Positions 1-8,436 of a stretch of DNA of 35,019 nucleotides are shown piece by piece. The notes beneath the pieces are model-generated. The model saw nothing but the letters and a program-made list of their open reading frames with translations, did no database searches and was not told the DNA's origin. The position numbers and the translations under genes are program-made. This DNA is from W0P28-013 sp963593685 (GTDB taxonomy: Bacteria; Bacteroidota; Bacteroidia; Bacteroidales; Paludibacteraceae): assembly GCA_963593685.1 (NCBI GenBank), contig CAVBBP010000026.1, positions 1 to 35,019 of the forward strand. The letters are read 5' to 3'. Each line of letters begins with the position of its first letter. The first letter of the stretch is position 1.

Positions 1-1
1 C

Positions 2-46
2 GGTTTTGGTTTCGGCGTCATCAAACTCGCGTTGCTCAAACAGTGA
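2..46 (+). CDS. C-terminal tail of a gene entering from the left edge (partial, unidentified)
   Basis: An open frame from base 2 ends at TGA 44-46 and gives the tail GFGFGVIKLALLKQ. It is too short to identify. The main reason to think it is real is that its stop codon lies in the 3' arm of a strong + strand terminator hairpin (15-57), which implies a + strand transcript ending here. Confidence 0.35.
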   Translation, partial: GFGFGVIKLALLKQ

Positions 47-57
47 TGACGCTTTTT
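15..57 (+). terminator. Rho-independent terminator overlapping a stop codon
   Basis: GCGTCATCA (15-23) pairs perfectly with TGATGACGC (44-52) across a 20-nt loop and is followed at once by TTTTT (53-57). The T run is only on the right, so it terminates rightward transcription. The stop codon of the upstream partial frame is inside the 3' arm. Confidence 0.72.
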
Positions 58-299
58 CGAAACACAAAACCTGATTTTTGACACTCGCCGCCCAATGCCG
101 TGTTCGCGTTCCAAAAAGCCGCCAAAATTTTAATTAAGTAACTGGAAATCAAGTTATTAAGTTATTAAAAAGTCTATATTCTATATTTTTCGGACGCACG
201 CGGTGCGTCCCTACAATTTGAAATTTGAAATTGCGGCTTCGCCGCATCACTTCTCACTTCTAACTACTAACTTCTCACTATAATTTATAAAAGTCCCCT
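58..299. repeat. Intergenic repeat array, 3' flank of ileS
   Basis: No gene seen. Contents: an AT-rich block (about 130-175); a palindrome with arms GGACGCAC (192-199) and GTGCGTCC (203-210), which recurs at 12787 and 17874; a GCGGC/GCCGC mini-hairpin (about 233-246); tandem TTCTCACTTCTAACTAC-like repeats (250-280); and a 17-mer at 282-298 ending one base from the ileS stop. The palindrome has no T run on either side, so I do not call it a terminator. Confidence 0.6.
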
Positions 300-3200
300 T
301 CACACTTTTTGCAGGTCGATTTTCAGCACAAACTCTTCGAAATCGAGTTCGGTTGGGTGGTCGAGATGGTCGGCGAGCGTGAGCGATGTAGCTAGCACTT
401 GCGCGGCGATGTAGTCGCTGAAATTCGCCACAGCATCGTCCATTTCTGGGCAATGTTCGACCTGAACGGTTATTTTGTCGGTAATTTCGTAGCCGTTGGC
501 TTTGCGCAGATTTTGGATGCGATTCACCAGTTCGCGCGCCAGTCCCTCCTGCCGCAGTTCGTCCGACACCTCGATGTCGAGCGCCACAGTGAGCGCGCCT
601 TCGTTGGCCACGAGCCAGCCGGGCATATCTTCGGTAGCAATCTCCACATCGGCCAGTTCCAAAACAACCTCGCCACTGGGCAGCGGCAGCATAAGTTGAC
701 CATCGCGTTCGAGAGCGGCAATCTGCTCTTGCGCCAGCGCACCGATGGCAGCGGCAATCTCTTTCATCTGCTTGCCGTAGCGTTTGCCAAGGGTTTTGAA
801 ATTGGGTTTCACGCGCTTCACAAGGCGAATGTCAGACTCGTCGGCCAGCACCACCTGCAACTCTTTCACATTGACTTCGGTTTTGACCAAATCGGCCACA
901 TAGAGCAGTTCCTCTTTGGCAGTGACATCAACCACAGGAATCACGGCTTTTTGCAGTGGCTGGCGCACTTTTTTGTTCGCTTTTTTGCGCAGTGCCAGAA
1001 TCATCGATGTGGCTTGCTGCGCCAAACGCATACACGCCTCGAGATGTTTGTCTTCGCGGTCGGGCTGCGCCGTGGGGAATAGCGACAGATGCACGCTGTC
1101 GTTGCCTGTCAAGTCGCGGTAGAGGCGGTCGGCATAGAACGGCGCAATCGATGCCATCAGTTGGCTCACCGTAACCAGACATTCGTAGAGCGTTTGATAG
1201 GCCGCCAGTTTGTCGGCGTCCATAGTGCCGCCCCAGAAACGCTTGCGGTTGAGGCGCACATACCAGTTCGACAGATTTTCTTGCACAAAATCGCTGATGG
1301 CGCGCCCAGCGCGTGTCGGTTCGTAGTTTTCGTAGTGCGCTGTAACCTCGCTCACCAGCGTGTTGAGCAGCGATAGAATCCAGCGATCGATTTCGGGACG
1401 CTCCGCCAGCGGCACCGCCTTTTCGTCGCCTGTAAAGCCATCGACATTGGCATAGAGCGCAAAAAACGAGTAGGTGTTGTAGAGCGTGCCGAAGAATTTG
1501 CGGCGTACCTCTTCCACGCCCTCGGCATCGAATTTCAGGTTGTCCCACGGCGACGAATTGGTCATCATATACCAGCGCAGTGGGTCGGAGCCATATTTTT
1601 CGATTGTCGAGAAAGGATCGACGGCATTGCCGAGGCGTTTCGACATTTTGTTGCCGTTTTTGTCGAGCACCAAGCCGTTTGAAATCACATTTTTGAACGC
1701 CACCGAGTGGAACACCATTGTGGCGATGGCATGCAGCGTAAAGAACCAGCCGCGCGTCTGATCGACCCCTTCGGAGATGAAATCGGCAGGGAAAAAAGAC
1801 CCCTCCAACTCCCCAAGGGGAGAGTTTTTTTGAAGTGCGTTTTTATTCTCACTCGAGCCAAAGCCCCCTTGGGGGTTGGGGGTCTGCTCAAACGGATAGT
1901 GAATTTGTGCGTAGGGCATCGAGCCGCTGTCGAACCAAACATCTATCAAATCTGGCTCGCGGCGCATGGGCTTGCCCGACGGCGACACCAGCACCACGCC
2001 ATCGATGTACGGACGGTGCAAATCGATATTTTTCGGGTCGTAATTGGCTTTGCTGTAGTCGCCTACGCGGAAATTTGGCCACGGATTTTCGTGCATAAAT
2101 CCCGCCGCAATCGACTTGTCAATTTCTGCGAACAGTTCTTCTATCGAGCCAATGCATATCTCTTCGCGACCGTCGTCGGTGCGCCAAATAGGCAGCGGTG
2201 TGCCCCAGTAGCGCGAGCGCGAGAGATTCCAGTCGTTCAAGTTTTCGAGCCACTTGCCAAAACGCCCCGAGCCAGTCGATTCGGGTTTCCAGTTGATGGT
2301 CGCATTCAGCGCAATCATCTCGTCTTTCACGGCGGTAGTTTTGACAAACCAACTATCGAGCGGATAGTAAATCACTGGTTTGTCGGTGCGCCAGCAGTGC
2401 GGATAGTTGTGCAGATGTTTCTCGATACGGAACGCCAATCCTTGCTGTTTCAGCATCAGGCAGAGCGCAATGTCGAGCGTTTCGTCCTTGTCGGTGAGGT
2501 TGGGGTCGTAGGCATTTTTCACAAATCGGCCAGCGAACTCTTTATACAAATCGACATTTATCTGTCGTTTTACGAAATCGGCATCCAAATCGTCCAGCAA
2601 GAAAAATTTGCCTGTCATATCGACCATGGGGCGCGTTTCGCCGTTTTTGGTGGTGAAAGTCAGGGCTGGCACGCCCGCTTTTTTTGCCACAAAAGCATCG
2701 TCAGCACCAAATGTGGGCGCAATATGCACAATGCCCGTGCCGTCGTCGGTGGTAACATAGTCGCCCGTGATGAAGCGGAATGCGCCCTCGCCAGGATTCG
2801 CCCACGGAATAAGTTGTTCGTACTCGATGCCGACCAAATCGGTGCCTTTGCCGCGCCACAGCACTTCGGGTTGTTCGCCCAACTCCTTGGCGTAGGCCGC
2901 CAAACGCGCTTCGGCCAGCAGATAGATAGCCGCCCGCTTTGTGTAGGGATTTTCGCCAGCCACCGCCACATAGTCGATGTTTGGCCCGACGCACAGGGCG
3001 GTGTTCGATGGCAGCGTCCACGGCGTAGTAGTCCACGCCAGAGCGTAGAGCGGCAGATTGCTGTCGATTTTTAGTGCGCAATTTTTTATTTTGAACTGCG
3101 CCGTGCAGGTCGTATCTTTCACATCGCGGTAGCAGCCCGGTTGGTTCAGTTCGTGGCTCGAGAGGCCTGTGCCAGCGGCTGGCGAGTAGGGCTGAATGGT

Positions 3201-3731
3201 GTAGCCTTTGTAGAGCAGCCCTTTGTTGTAGAGTTGCTGGAGCAGCCACCAAAGCGTTTCGATGTATTTGTTGTCGTAGGTGATATACGGATTGTCCAAA
3301 TCGACCCAATAGCCCATTTTTTGGGTGAGTGCCGTCCACTCTTTGGTGTATTTCATCACCTCGCGGCGGCAAGCGGCGTTGTATTCGTCCACGCTGATTT
3401 TTTTGCCGATATCCTCTTTGGTGATGCCGAGCATCTTTTCCACGCCGAGTTCTACGGGCAGACCGTGCGTATCCCAGCCCGCTTTGCGGCGTACTTGGAA
3501 GCCGCGCATCGTTTTGTAGCGACAAAAAGTATCTTTGATGGTGCGCGCCATCACATGGTGAATGCCCGGCATGCCATTGGCCGACGGCGGCCCTTCGTAG
3601 AAGATGAATGTGGGGCAACCCTCGCGTTCGTCGATGCTGCGGTGGAAAAGCCCCTGCGCCTCCCATTGCGCCAGCATCTCCTTGTTGATTTCGGACAGGT
3701 CGAAATGGTTGTATTCGTTGAATTTTTTCAT
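300..3731 (-). CDS. ileS: Isoleucyl-tRNA synthetase, IleRS2-like, with an in-frame repeat insertion
   Basis: Class I aminoacyl-tRNA synthetase of 1143 aa that charges tRNA-Ile in the cytoplasm. Visible elements: the first class I signature as GIHH (residues 56-59) in ANGMPGIHHVMART; GWDTHGLPVE; the CP1 editing motif TTTPWTLPSN; DDGTGIVHIAPTFGADD; GVDQTRGWFF; and the second signature KMSKR (695-699). The length and the long C-terminal region fit the eukaryote-like IleRS2 branch. Start chosen at ATG 3731 (MKKFNEYNHFDL): the frame is open further upstream, but a -7 box lies at 3753-3760 inside that extension. Two oddities: the signature reads GxHH instead of HxGH, and residues 617-645 are an insertion made of an inverted-repeat element. 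It stands alone, with repeat-filled gaps on both sides. Confidence 0.97.
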   Translation of the reverse strand: MKKFNEYNHFDLSEINKEMLAQWEAQGLFHRSIDEREGCPTFIFYEGPPSANGMPGIHHVMARTIKDTFCRYKTMRGFQVRRKAGWDTHGLPVELGVEKMLGITKEDIGKKISVDEYNAACRREVMKYTKEWTALTQKMGYWVDLDNPYITYDNKYIETLWWLLQQLYNKGLLYKGYTIQPYSPAAGTGLSSHELNQPGCYRDVKDTTCTAQFKIKNCALKIDSNLPLYALAWTTTPWTLPSNTALCVGPNIDYVAVAGENPYTKRAAIYLLAEARLAAYAKELGEQPEVLWRGKGTDLVGIEYEQLIPWANPGEGAFRFITGDYVTTDDGTGIVHIAPTFGADDAFVAKKAGVPALTFTTKNGETRPMVDMTGKFFLLDDLDADFVKRQINVDLYKEFAGRFVKNAYDPNLTDKDETLDIALCLMLKQQGLAFRIEKHLHNYPHCWRTDKPVIYYPLDSWFVKTTAVKDEMIALNATINWKPESTGSGRFGKWLENLNDWNLSRSRYWGTPLPIWRTDDGREEICIGSIEELFAEIDKSIAAGFMHENPWPNFRVGDYSKANYDPKNIDLHRPYIDGVVLVSPSGKPMRREPDLIDVWFDSGSMPYAQIHYPFEQTPNPQGGFGSSENKNALQKNSPLGELEGSFFPADFISEGVDQTRGWFFTLHAIATMVFHSVAFKNVISNGLVLDKNGNKMSKRLGNAVDPFSTIEKYGSDPLRWYMMTNSSPWDNLKFDAEGVEEVRRKFFGTLYNTYSFFALYANVDGFTGDEKAVPLAERPEIDRWILSLLNTLVSEVTAHYENYEPTRAGRAISDFVQENLSNWYVRLNRKRFWGGTMDADKLAAYQTLYECLVTVSQLMASIAPFYADRLYRDLTGNDSVHLSLFPTAQPDREDKHLEACMRLAQQATSMILALRKKANKKVRQPLQKAVIPVVDVTAKEELLYVADLVKTEVNVKELQVVLADESDIRLVKRVKPNFKTLGKRYGKQMKEIAAAIGALAQEQIAALERDGQLMLPLPSGEVVLELADVEIATEDMPGWLVANEGALTVALDIEVSDELRQEGLARELVNRIQNLRKANGYEITDKITVQVEHCPEMDDAVANFSDYIAAQVLATSLTLADHLDHPTELDFEEFVLKIDLQKV
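1797..1883 (-). repeat. 87-nt inverted-repeat element inserted in frame in ileS
   Basis: The block encodes IleRS residues 617-645, from TPNPQGGFG to NSPLGELEGS. Its ends are imperfect inverted copies: GACCCCTCCAACTCCCC on the left, and on the right a stretch whose complement begins GACCCCCAACCCCCAAG. The centre is AT-rich. The length is 29 codons exactly and leaves no stop. The flanks (HYPFEQ and FFPADFISEGVDQTRGWFF) are normally only a few residues apart in Bacteroidetes IleRS, from memory. The core CTCCCC/GGGGAGAG recurs in intergenic DNA near 12655-12682. Confidence 0.8.
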
Positions 3732-3752
3732 AATGGCTCGTGTTTTAACCTG

Positions 3753-3760
3753 CAAAAGTA
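3753..3760 (-). promoter_or_regulatory. -7 promoter box of ileS
   Basis: TACTTTTG on the minus strand matches the Bacteroidetes TAnnTTTG box and lies 21 nt upstream of ATG 3731, which implies a very short 5' leader. No clear -33 TTTG is seen. It supports the internal start over the longer open frame. Confidence 0.6.
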
Positions 3761-4124
3761 GGCATTTTTTTGCGAAACCGCAACAGCGACAGAATGGCAT
3801 CTCCTTACAGGGGGCTTCTATTTATTGCGAAAAGAGTGGAAAGTGAATGAGGAATGAGGAATTAGGAGTGAGGAGTTTTTTTTTGAATAAAGAATAAGGA
3901 ATAAAGACAAAAGACTTTTTAATTACCCCAATTACCTAATTTCCAATTATTTAATTAAAAAAAATGGTGACTTTTCGGAATGCGAAAACTAGAAACTAGA
4001 AACCAGAAATAAAAATCGATTCAACGCTTCAACAATTTGAAACACTGAAACTCTGAAACACTGAAACCGCGCGAAGCGCGAAAAAACTTACTTGCGAAAC
4101 TACAAAGGAATTTATAGAAATCCC
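3761..4124. repeat. Intergenic repeat array between corA and ileS
   Basis: No gene seen. It holds GAGGAATGAGGAATTAGGAG-type purine repeats (about 3845-3880), AATAAAGAATAAGG repeats, an AT-rich block, a CTGAAAC tandem (4036-4066), GCGCGAAGCGCG, and a segment (4077-4125) nearly identical to 6793-6838: CTTACTTGCGAAACTA followed by a 17-mer ending in TAGAAATCCCC. The 17-mer runs into the corA stop codon. Confidence 0.6.
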
Positions 4125-5069
4125 CTACAGCCATTTCTTGTGTTTGAAATACCACAAAATGAAGAGTACGAACAGCACCATCAGCCCGATGGCCCACAGG
4201 TAACCGTAGCGCCAATGCAGTTCGGGCATAAAGTCGAAGTTCATGCCGTACATGCTCGCGACCAGTGTGGGCGGCAGGAAGATAACGCTCACGATGGTGA
4301 AAATTTTGATGATTTTGTTCTGCTGGATATTGACCAAGCCAAGGAATGTGTCTTGCAGGTATTCGAGGCGGTCGAACGAAAAGCGCGTGTGTTCGAAAAG
4401 CGAATTGATGTCCTTGATGATGATGGTCAGTTTGTTTTTGGCCTCGGCAGGGAACATCTCGCTTTTGAGCATATTGGAGCAGACACGCTGTTTATCGACA
4501 ATGTTTTCGCGTATCAACATCGTCTTTTCCTGCAACTCTTTGATGGCTATCAGTATGTCGTCGCTCACATCGTCGTTTTTCAACTGGTTGCTGAGTCGTG
4601 TGATTTCGCGCGTCATATCCTCTATCATGTCGGCATCGTACTCTACACGAGTTTCGAGCAGCGCCACAAGTATGTAGTAGCCGTTGGGGTAGTTGCGCGG
4701 ATTGGCAAACATCTTTTTCACCGTTTCGTTGAACGAGCGCAACTCTTGGCTGCGCACCGACACGAGAATGTTGTTTTTGACAATGAACGAAACTGGTTCT
4801 TCGTCGTAGTTGTCGAGCAGAAATTTGGAGTTGGCCACCAGCGTGTCCTCGGTTTCGATGTAGCGCGAACTTATCTCGATCTCCTCCATCTCCTCCTCTT
4901 CTTGAATGTATATTTTGAGGAACTGTTCGAGTTCGCTTTCGGCATCTTCTGGCACATCGTTCAGGTCGATCCACAGCACATTGCTCAGCGGCATCTGTTT
5001 GAGCGATGCTATATCTTTCGATATTTTCAGGCGGTTGTTTTCGCGGTAGAACAAACGGATTTCAGACAT
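4125..5069 (-). CDS. corA: CorA-family magnesium/cobalt transporter
   Basis: Inner-membrane divalent cation channel of 314 aa. It has a large acidic cytoplasmic N-terminal domain and two C-terminal membrane segments. The first segment ends in the diagnostic pore motif YGMNFD (GMN at about 275-277), and the second is followed by a basic tail KHKKWL. Start chosen at ATG 5069 (MSEIRLFYREN); the 15 codons upstream are basic and unlike the family start. It lies 51 nt downstream of rsmA on the same strand with no promoter box seen between them, so the two are probably co-transcribed. Its TAG stop overlaps a repeated 17-mer by one base. Confidence 0.93.
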   Translation of the reverse strand: MSEIRLFYRENNRLKISKDIASLKQMPLSNVLWIDLNDVPEDAESELEQFLKIYIQEEEEMEEIEISSRYIETEDTLVANSKFLLDNYDEEPVSFIVKNNILVSVRSQELRSFNETVKKMFANPRNYPNGYYILVALLETRVEYDADMIEDMTREITRLSNQLKNDDVSDDILIAIKELQEKTMLIRENIVDKQRVCSNMLKSEMFPAEAKNKLTIIIKDINSLFEHTRFSFDRLEYLQDTFLGLVNIQQNKIIKIFTIVSVIFLPPTLVASMYGMNFDFMPELHWRYGYLWAIGLMVLFVLFILWYFKHKKWL

Positions 5070-5120
5070 GGTTTTTCGTTTTTTTCGATACGCATTTCGT
5101 CGCGAAATCCGCATCAGAGG

Positions 5121-5894
5121 TTAAACGCTCATTTTTGTTGCCATCAGATTGGTGAGCGCCACAAAGTCGGCAACACTCAACTGTTCGGGACGCTTGTCGA
5201 AAATTGGCTCCGCGCACGCTGCGCCTTGCAGCAGTGGCTTCAGCGAATTGCGGAGCGTTTTTCGTCGTTGGTTGAAGGCCGTTTTCACCACACGCACAAA
5301 GAGTTTTTCGTCGCAGGCAAGCCGCTCGGTGGCGTTGCGCGTTAGGCGAATAACGGCCGATTTCACCTTGGGCGGCGGGTCGAAAACCTGTTCCGATACA
5401 GTGAAAAGATATTCGATGCCATAAAACGCCTGCAACAGCACGCTGGTGATGCCGTAGGTTTTGTTGCCGTGTGGCGCGGCGATGCGCTCGGCCACCTCTT
5501 TTTGCACCATACCAACAACGCACGGAATGCGGTCGCGCTGCTCGAGAACGCGGAAAAATATCTGGCTCGAAATGTTGTAGGGAAAATTGCCCACAACGAC
5601 AAATTTGCCGCCTTCGAACAGGGCGTTCAAATCCATTTTCAGAAAATCGCCCTCGATAACATCGAGCGCAGGCAGGTTTTGACGGAGATATTCGACCGAT
5701 TCGTGGTCGATTTCGATAGCGGTGAAGCGGTTGGGGTGCTGCAACACAAACTGGCTCAACACACCCATACCTGGCCCGATTTCAAGCACAGGCAAGTCGC
5801 AGCCGGCGGGTATGCTGTCGGCAATGTGCTGGGCAATGGACAAATCTTTCAAGAAGTGTTGCCCCAAGCGTTTTTTTGCTCTCACCAAGGTCAT
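5121..5894 (-). CDS. rsmA: 16S rRNA (adenine1518/1519-N6)-dimethyltransferase RsmA (KsgA)
   Basis: Ribosome-biogenesis methyltransferase of 257 aa that dimethylates two adjacent adenines near the 3' end of 16S rRNA using S-adenosylmethionine. It has the family N-terminus KKRLGQHFLKD, the SAM-binding loop VLEIGPGMGVLSQFVL, the acidic EIDHESVEYL, and the catalytic NFPYNISSQIFF. The C-terminal helical domain contains FNQRRKTLRNSLKPLL. Length is normal for the family. ATG 5894 places the conserved motifs correctly. It is the first gene of a pair with corA. The 130 nt upstream, towards the divergent GtrA-like gene, are repeats, and no minus-strand -7 box was recognised. Confidence 0.96.
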   Translation of the reverse strand: MTLVRAKKRLGQHFLKDLSIAQHIADSIPAGCDLPVLEIGPGMGVLSQFVLQHPNRFTAIEIDHESVEYLRQNLPALDVIEGDFLKMDLNALFEGGKFVVVGNFPYNISSQIFFRVLEQRDRIPCVVGMVQKEVAERIAAPHGNKTYGITSVLLQAFYGIEYLFTVSEQVFDPPPKVKSAVIRLTRNATERLACDEKLFVRVVKTAFNQRRKTLRNSLKPLLQGAACAEPIFDKRPEQLSVADFVALTNLMATKMSV

Positions 5895-6025
5895 ATAAAA
5901 GGGGGTCGTCCATGCGGCGATATTTCAAATTTCAAATTTCAGAATTTCAGATTGCGCAAAAGTCTTCGTCATAGTCATCGTCATAATTGTCAATTATCAA
6001 TTGTCAATTATCAATTAAAAAAGTG

Positions 6026-6033
6026 TAACTTTG
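6026..6033 (+). promoter_or_regulatory. -7 promoter box for the GtrA-like gene
   Basis: TAACTTTG matches TAnnTTTG. A TTGT lies about 21 nt upstream in the -33 position. The predicted transcript has a leader of about 65-70 nt before ATG 6106. That leader contains an AT-rich inverted repeat (AGAAAAAATTTT near 6046 against AAAATTTTTCT near 6068). Confidence 0.6.
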
Positions 6034-6105
6034 CAGCGCAAAAGTAGAAAAAATTTTTTGAATCGCCAAAATTTTTCTGCGCCAAACTGCTTCACGCTGC
6101 CAAAA

Positions 6106-6597
6106 ATGACAAAAATCGAGAAAATAGCGCAAGCCGCCTTGCTCCGAATTATCGACTTTTTCTACAAGCCGTTCGAGGCGATTGTGCCGCGCGATTTTTT
6201 TCGCTATGGCTTTGCTGGCGGGCTAAATATGGCGTTCGATTGGGTACTCTATTTTGTGCTTTACCACTACGCTTTTCACGCGCAGGTGGTCGATTTTGGC
6301 TTCGTGGCGTTCACGCCGCACATTGCTGCGTTTGTATTCAAATTTCCCATCACTTTCCTGACGGGTTTTTGGTTGAGCCGCCACATCAGTTTTTCGGGGT
6401 CGCAGTTGATGCGCCGCACGCAACTGTTGCGCTATCTGCTGGTGGTGGCAGCCTGCATTCTGATTCACTACGGTTGCTTGAAACTTTTTGTCGAGGTGTG
6501 CGGCATCTATCCCACGCCATCGAATATGCTTACAACGCTGATAACCACCGTGTTCAGTTATTTTTCGCAAAAACATTTCACTTTTCGATTTGAATAA
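6106..6597 (+). CDS. GtrA-like four-helix membrane protein
   Basis: Integral membrane protein of 163 aa with about four hydrophobic helices. It shows the N-terminal FFRYGFAGGLNMAFDWVLYF and the C-terminal FSYFSQKHFTFR typical of the GtrA family, whose members are thought to help move polyprenyl-linked sugars across the inner membrane or to accompany cell-surface glycosyltransferases. The substrate cannot be told from sequence. Start set at ATG 6106 (MTKIEKIAQ), the only ATG; the upstream frame opens with TTG inside the promoter box. It is divergent from rsmA. No partner glycosyltransferase is adjacent, although a DUF5672 gene lies about 1.8 kb downstream. Confidence 0.82.
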   Translation: MTKIEKIAQAALLRIIDFFYKPFEAIVPRDFFRYGFAGGLNMAFDWVLYFVLYHYAFHAQVVDFGFVAFTPHIAAFVFKFPITFLTGFWLSRHISFSGSQLMRRTQLLRYLLVVAACILIHYGCLKLFVEVCGIYPTPSNMLTTLITTVFSYFSQKHFTFRFE

Positions 6598-6867
6598 AGA
6601 ATAAAGAATAAGGAGTAAAGACAAAAGACGAAATAGTGAAAAAGTGTATAAAGTTGAAAGTTTTTCATTTGAAAATTTGAAAATTTGAAAATTTGAAGAT
6701 TGTGGCGTTTCGGAATGCGCCTAATTCATAATTCTTAATTAAAACCAAGGCTTTTCCCCCTTCGGGGGAAACGGGAAAGGGGGCTACGACCACGGCGAAA
6801 AAACTTACTTGCGAAACTATAAAATTATAGAAATCCCCAATAACAATCAACTAAAAACAAGAAAATT
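6598..6867. repeat. Intergenic repeat array upstream of the POT transporter
   Basis: No gene seen. It holds AATAAAGAATAAGGAG repeats, GAAAATTTGAAAATTTG tandem (6670-6700), a C/G-rich palindrome (6747-6784: TTTTCCCCC then GGGGGAAA) shared with 17943, 20686, 26774 and 31614, and the element CTTACTTGCGAAACTA plus 17-mer (6803-6838) shared with 4089-4125. No -7 box was recognised for the downstream gene. Confidence 0.55.
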
Positions 6868-8427
6868 ATGTTCAAAAATCAACCCAAAGGGCTTTTTGCT
6901 CTGGCGCTTGCCAACACAGGCGAGCGTTTCGGCTACTACACGATGTTGGCGATACTCACCCTGCTAATGCAAGCGCGTTTCGGTTGGAGCGAGGCTGCCG
7001 CAGGTCAAGTCTATGCTATCTTTCTTGCTGGAGTCTATTTTATGCCTCTCGTTGGAGGTATGCTTGCCGACAAAATAGGTTATGGAAAGTGTGTAACCAT
7101 CGGCATTTCCGTGATGTTTCTTGGCTACCTTTCGCTTGCGCTGCCAATGGGCAACGGACTCACCGCCAAGTTGGTGATGTTCGGCGGACTAACTCTTGTC
7201 GCCATAGGAACAGGCCTATTCAAAGGCAATTTGCAGGTACTCGTAGGAAATCTATACGACGACCCGAAATATGCTGACAAGCGCGATTCGGCGTTTAGCC
7301 TCTTTTACATGGCGATAAACATTGGTGCGATGTTTGCTCCCTCGATGGCGAAAAAAATCACAGAAGCAGTACTTGCAAGACAGGGTTTCGTCTATGATGC
7401 AGCGTGCCAAGACCCTGCCTATCTCTCCGCTCTTTCCGATGCCTACGGATTAAGTTTCGGCGTGGCGTGCATTTCGCTTGTATTTTCCATTGCAATTTAT
7501 TACTCCTGCCGCAACTGGTTCAAACATGCCGATGTTACCGCCAAACAAAGCAAAGCAACAGCAGCACCAGTAAAAGAACTCACCGCCAAGCAAACCAAAG
7601 ATCGCCTTGTGGCTCTATTTCTCGTATTTGCAGTTGTCATATTCTTCTGGATGGCGTTCCACCAAAACGGTTCTGCGCTCACTTTCTTTGCAAAAAAATA
7701 CACAAATCTCACGGTTACTGGTTCGATGAGGCTTTGGTTCAATATCTGGATTTTGGCTCTTATTGCAATGTCCGTTTACACGGCATTCGGATTTTTTCAA
7801 TCAGAAACAAAAAAGGGAAAAATCGCAACAGGTTGCTCCACCCTTGTGCTTTGGATAGGTGCAGTACTTTTGTACTTGTTTAATACTCCTAATCCAGTTT
7901 TTGCGCAACCGTCAGATTTCCAACAATTTAACCCATTCTTTGTGGTTGCATTAACTCCTATTTCAATGGCGATCTTTGGCGCACTTGCAAAGAAAGGAAA
8001 AGAGCCATCTGCTCCTAAAAAAATTGCATTTGGTATGCTGGTGGCGGCTCTTGGCTTTGTGATAATTACTTTTGCTTCTTTTGGGCTCACATCGCCAATG
8101 GATCTTGCCGAAGGACAAACACAGAGCATACTCAGTCCAAGTTGGCTCATTTCCACCTATCTAACGCTCACTTTTGCAGAATTGCTTCTCTCGCCAATGG
8201 GCATCTCATTTGTGTCGAAAGTAGCACCCCCGAAATACAAAGGAGCAATGATGGGCTGTTGGTTCGCTGCCACGGCAATAGGCAATTACCTCAGTTCAAT
8301 TCCATCGATGCTTTGGAGTAAAATACCACTGATGTACAATTGGGGCATACTTATAGGACTTTGCCTTATTGCTGCGCTGATTATGTTCGCATTGATGAAA
8401 AAAATAGAAGCCGCCACCGAAGAGTAA
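6868..8427 (+). CDS. POT/PTR2-family proton-coupled peptide transporter
   Basis: Major-facilitator-superfamily transporter of 519 aa, predicted to import di- and tripeptides with protons across the inner membrane. The first helix carries the family signature NTGERFGYYTML (the ExxERFxYY region), followed by GGMLADKIGYGKC in the first cytoplasmic loop and GTGLFKGNLQVLVGNLYDD (the PTR2 signature region). A long series of hydrophobic segments follows, ending in a charged tail KKIEAATEE. Length is normal. ATG 6868 is preceded by an A-rich stretch, as is usual here. The DUF5672 gene starts 9 nt after its stop, so the two are probably one transcript. Confidence 0.93.
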   Translation: MFKNQPKGLFALALANTGERFGYYTMLAILTLLMQARFGWSEAAAGQVYAIFLAGVYFMPLVGGMLADKIGYGKCVTIGISVMFLGYLSLALPMGNGLTAKLVMFGGLTLVAIGTGLFKGNLQVLVGNLYDDPKYADKRDSAFSLFYMAINIGAMFAPSMAKKITEAVLARQGFVYDAACQDPAYLSALSDAYGLSFGVACISLVFSIAIYYSCRNWFKHADVTAKQSKATAAPVKELTAKQTKDRLVALFLVFAVVIFFWMAFHQNGSALTFFAKKYTNLTVTGSMRLWFNIWILALIAMSVYTAFGFFQSETKKGKIATGCSTLVLWIGAVLLYLFNTPNPVFAQPSDFQQFNPFFVVALTPISMAIFGALAKKGKEPSAPKKIAFGMLVAALGFVIITFASFGLTSPMDLAEGQTQSILSPSWLISTYLTLTFAELLLSPMGISFVSKVAPPKYKGAMMGCWFAATAIGNYLSSIPSMLWSKIPLMYNWGILIGLCLIAALIMFALMKKIEAATEE

Positions 8428-8436
8428 CGAAACCCG

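Noticed and set aside
192..210. GGACGCAC/GTGCGTCC stem-loop as a terminator for ileS
   Set aside because: In the direction of ileS transcription it is followed by GAAAAATATAG, with no T run, and the same palindrome lies at unrelated positions relative to other genes, so it is treated as a dispersed repeat.
6031..6105. N-terminal extension of the GtrA-like protein from TTG 6031
   Set aside because: The TTG is part of the TAACTTTG promoter box, and the extension is not hydrophobic or family-like; ATG 6106 gives the normal length.
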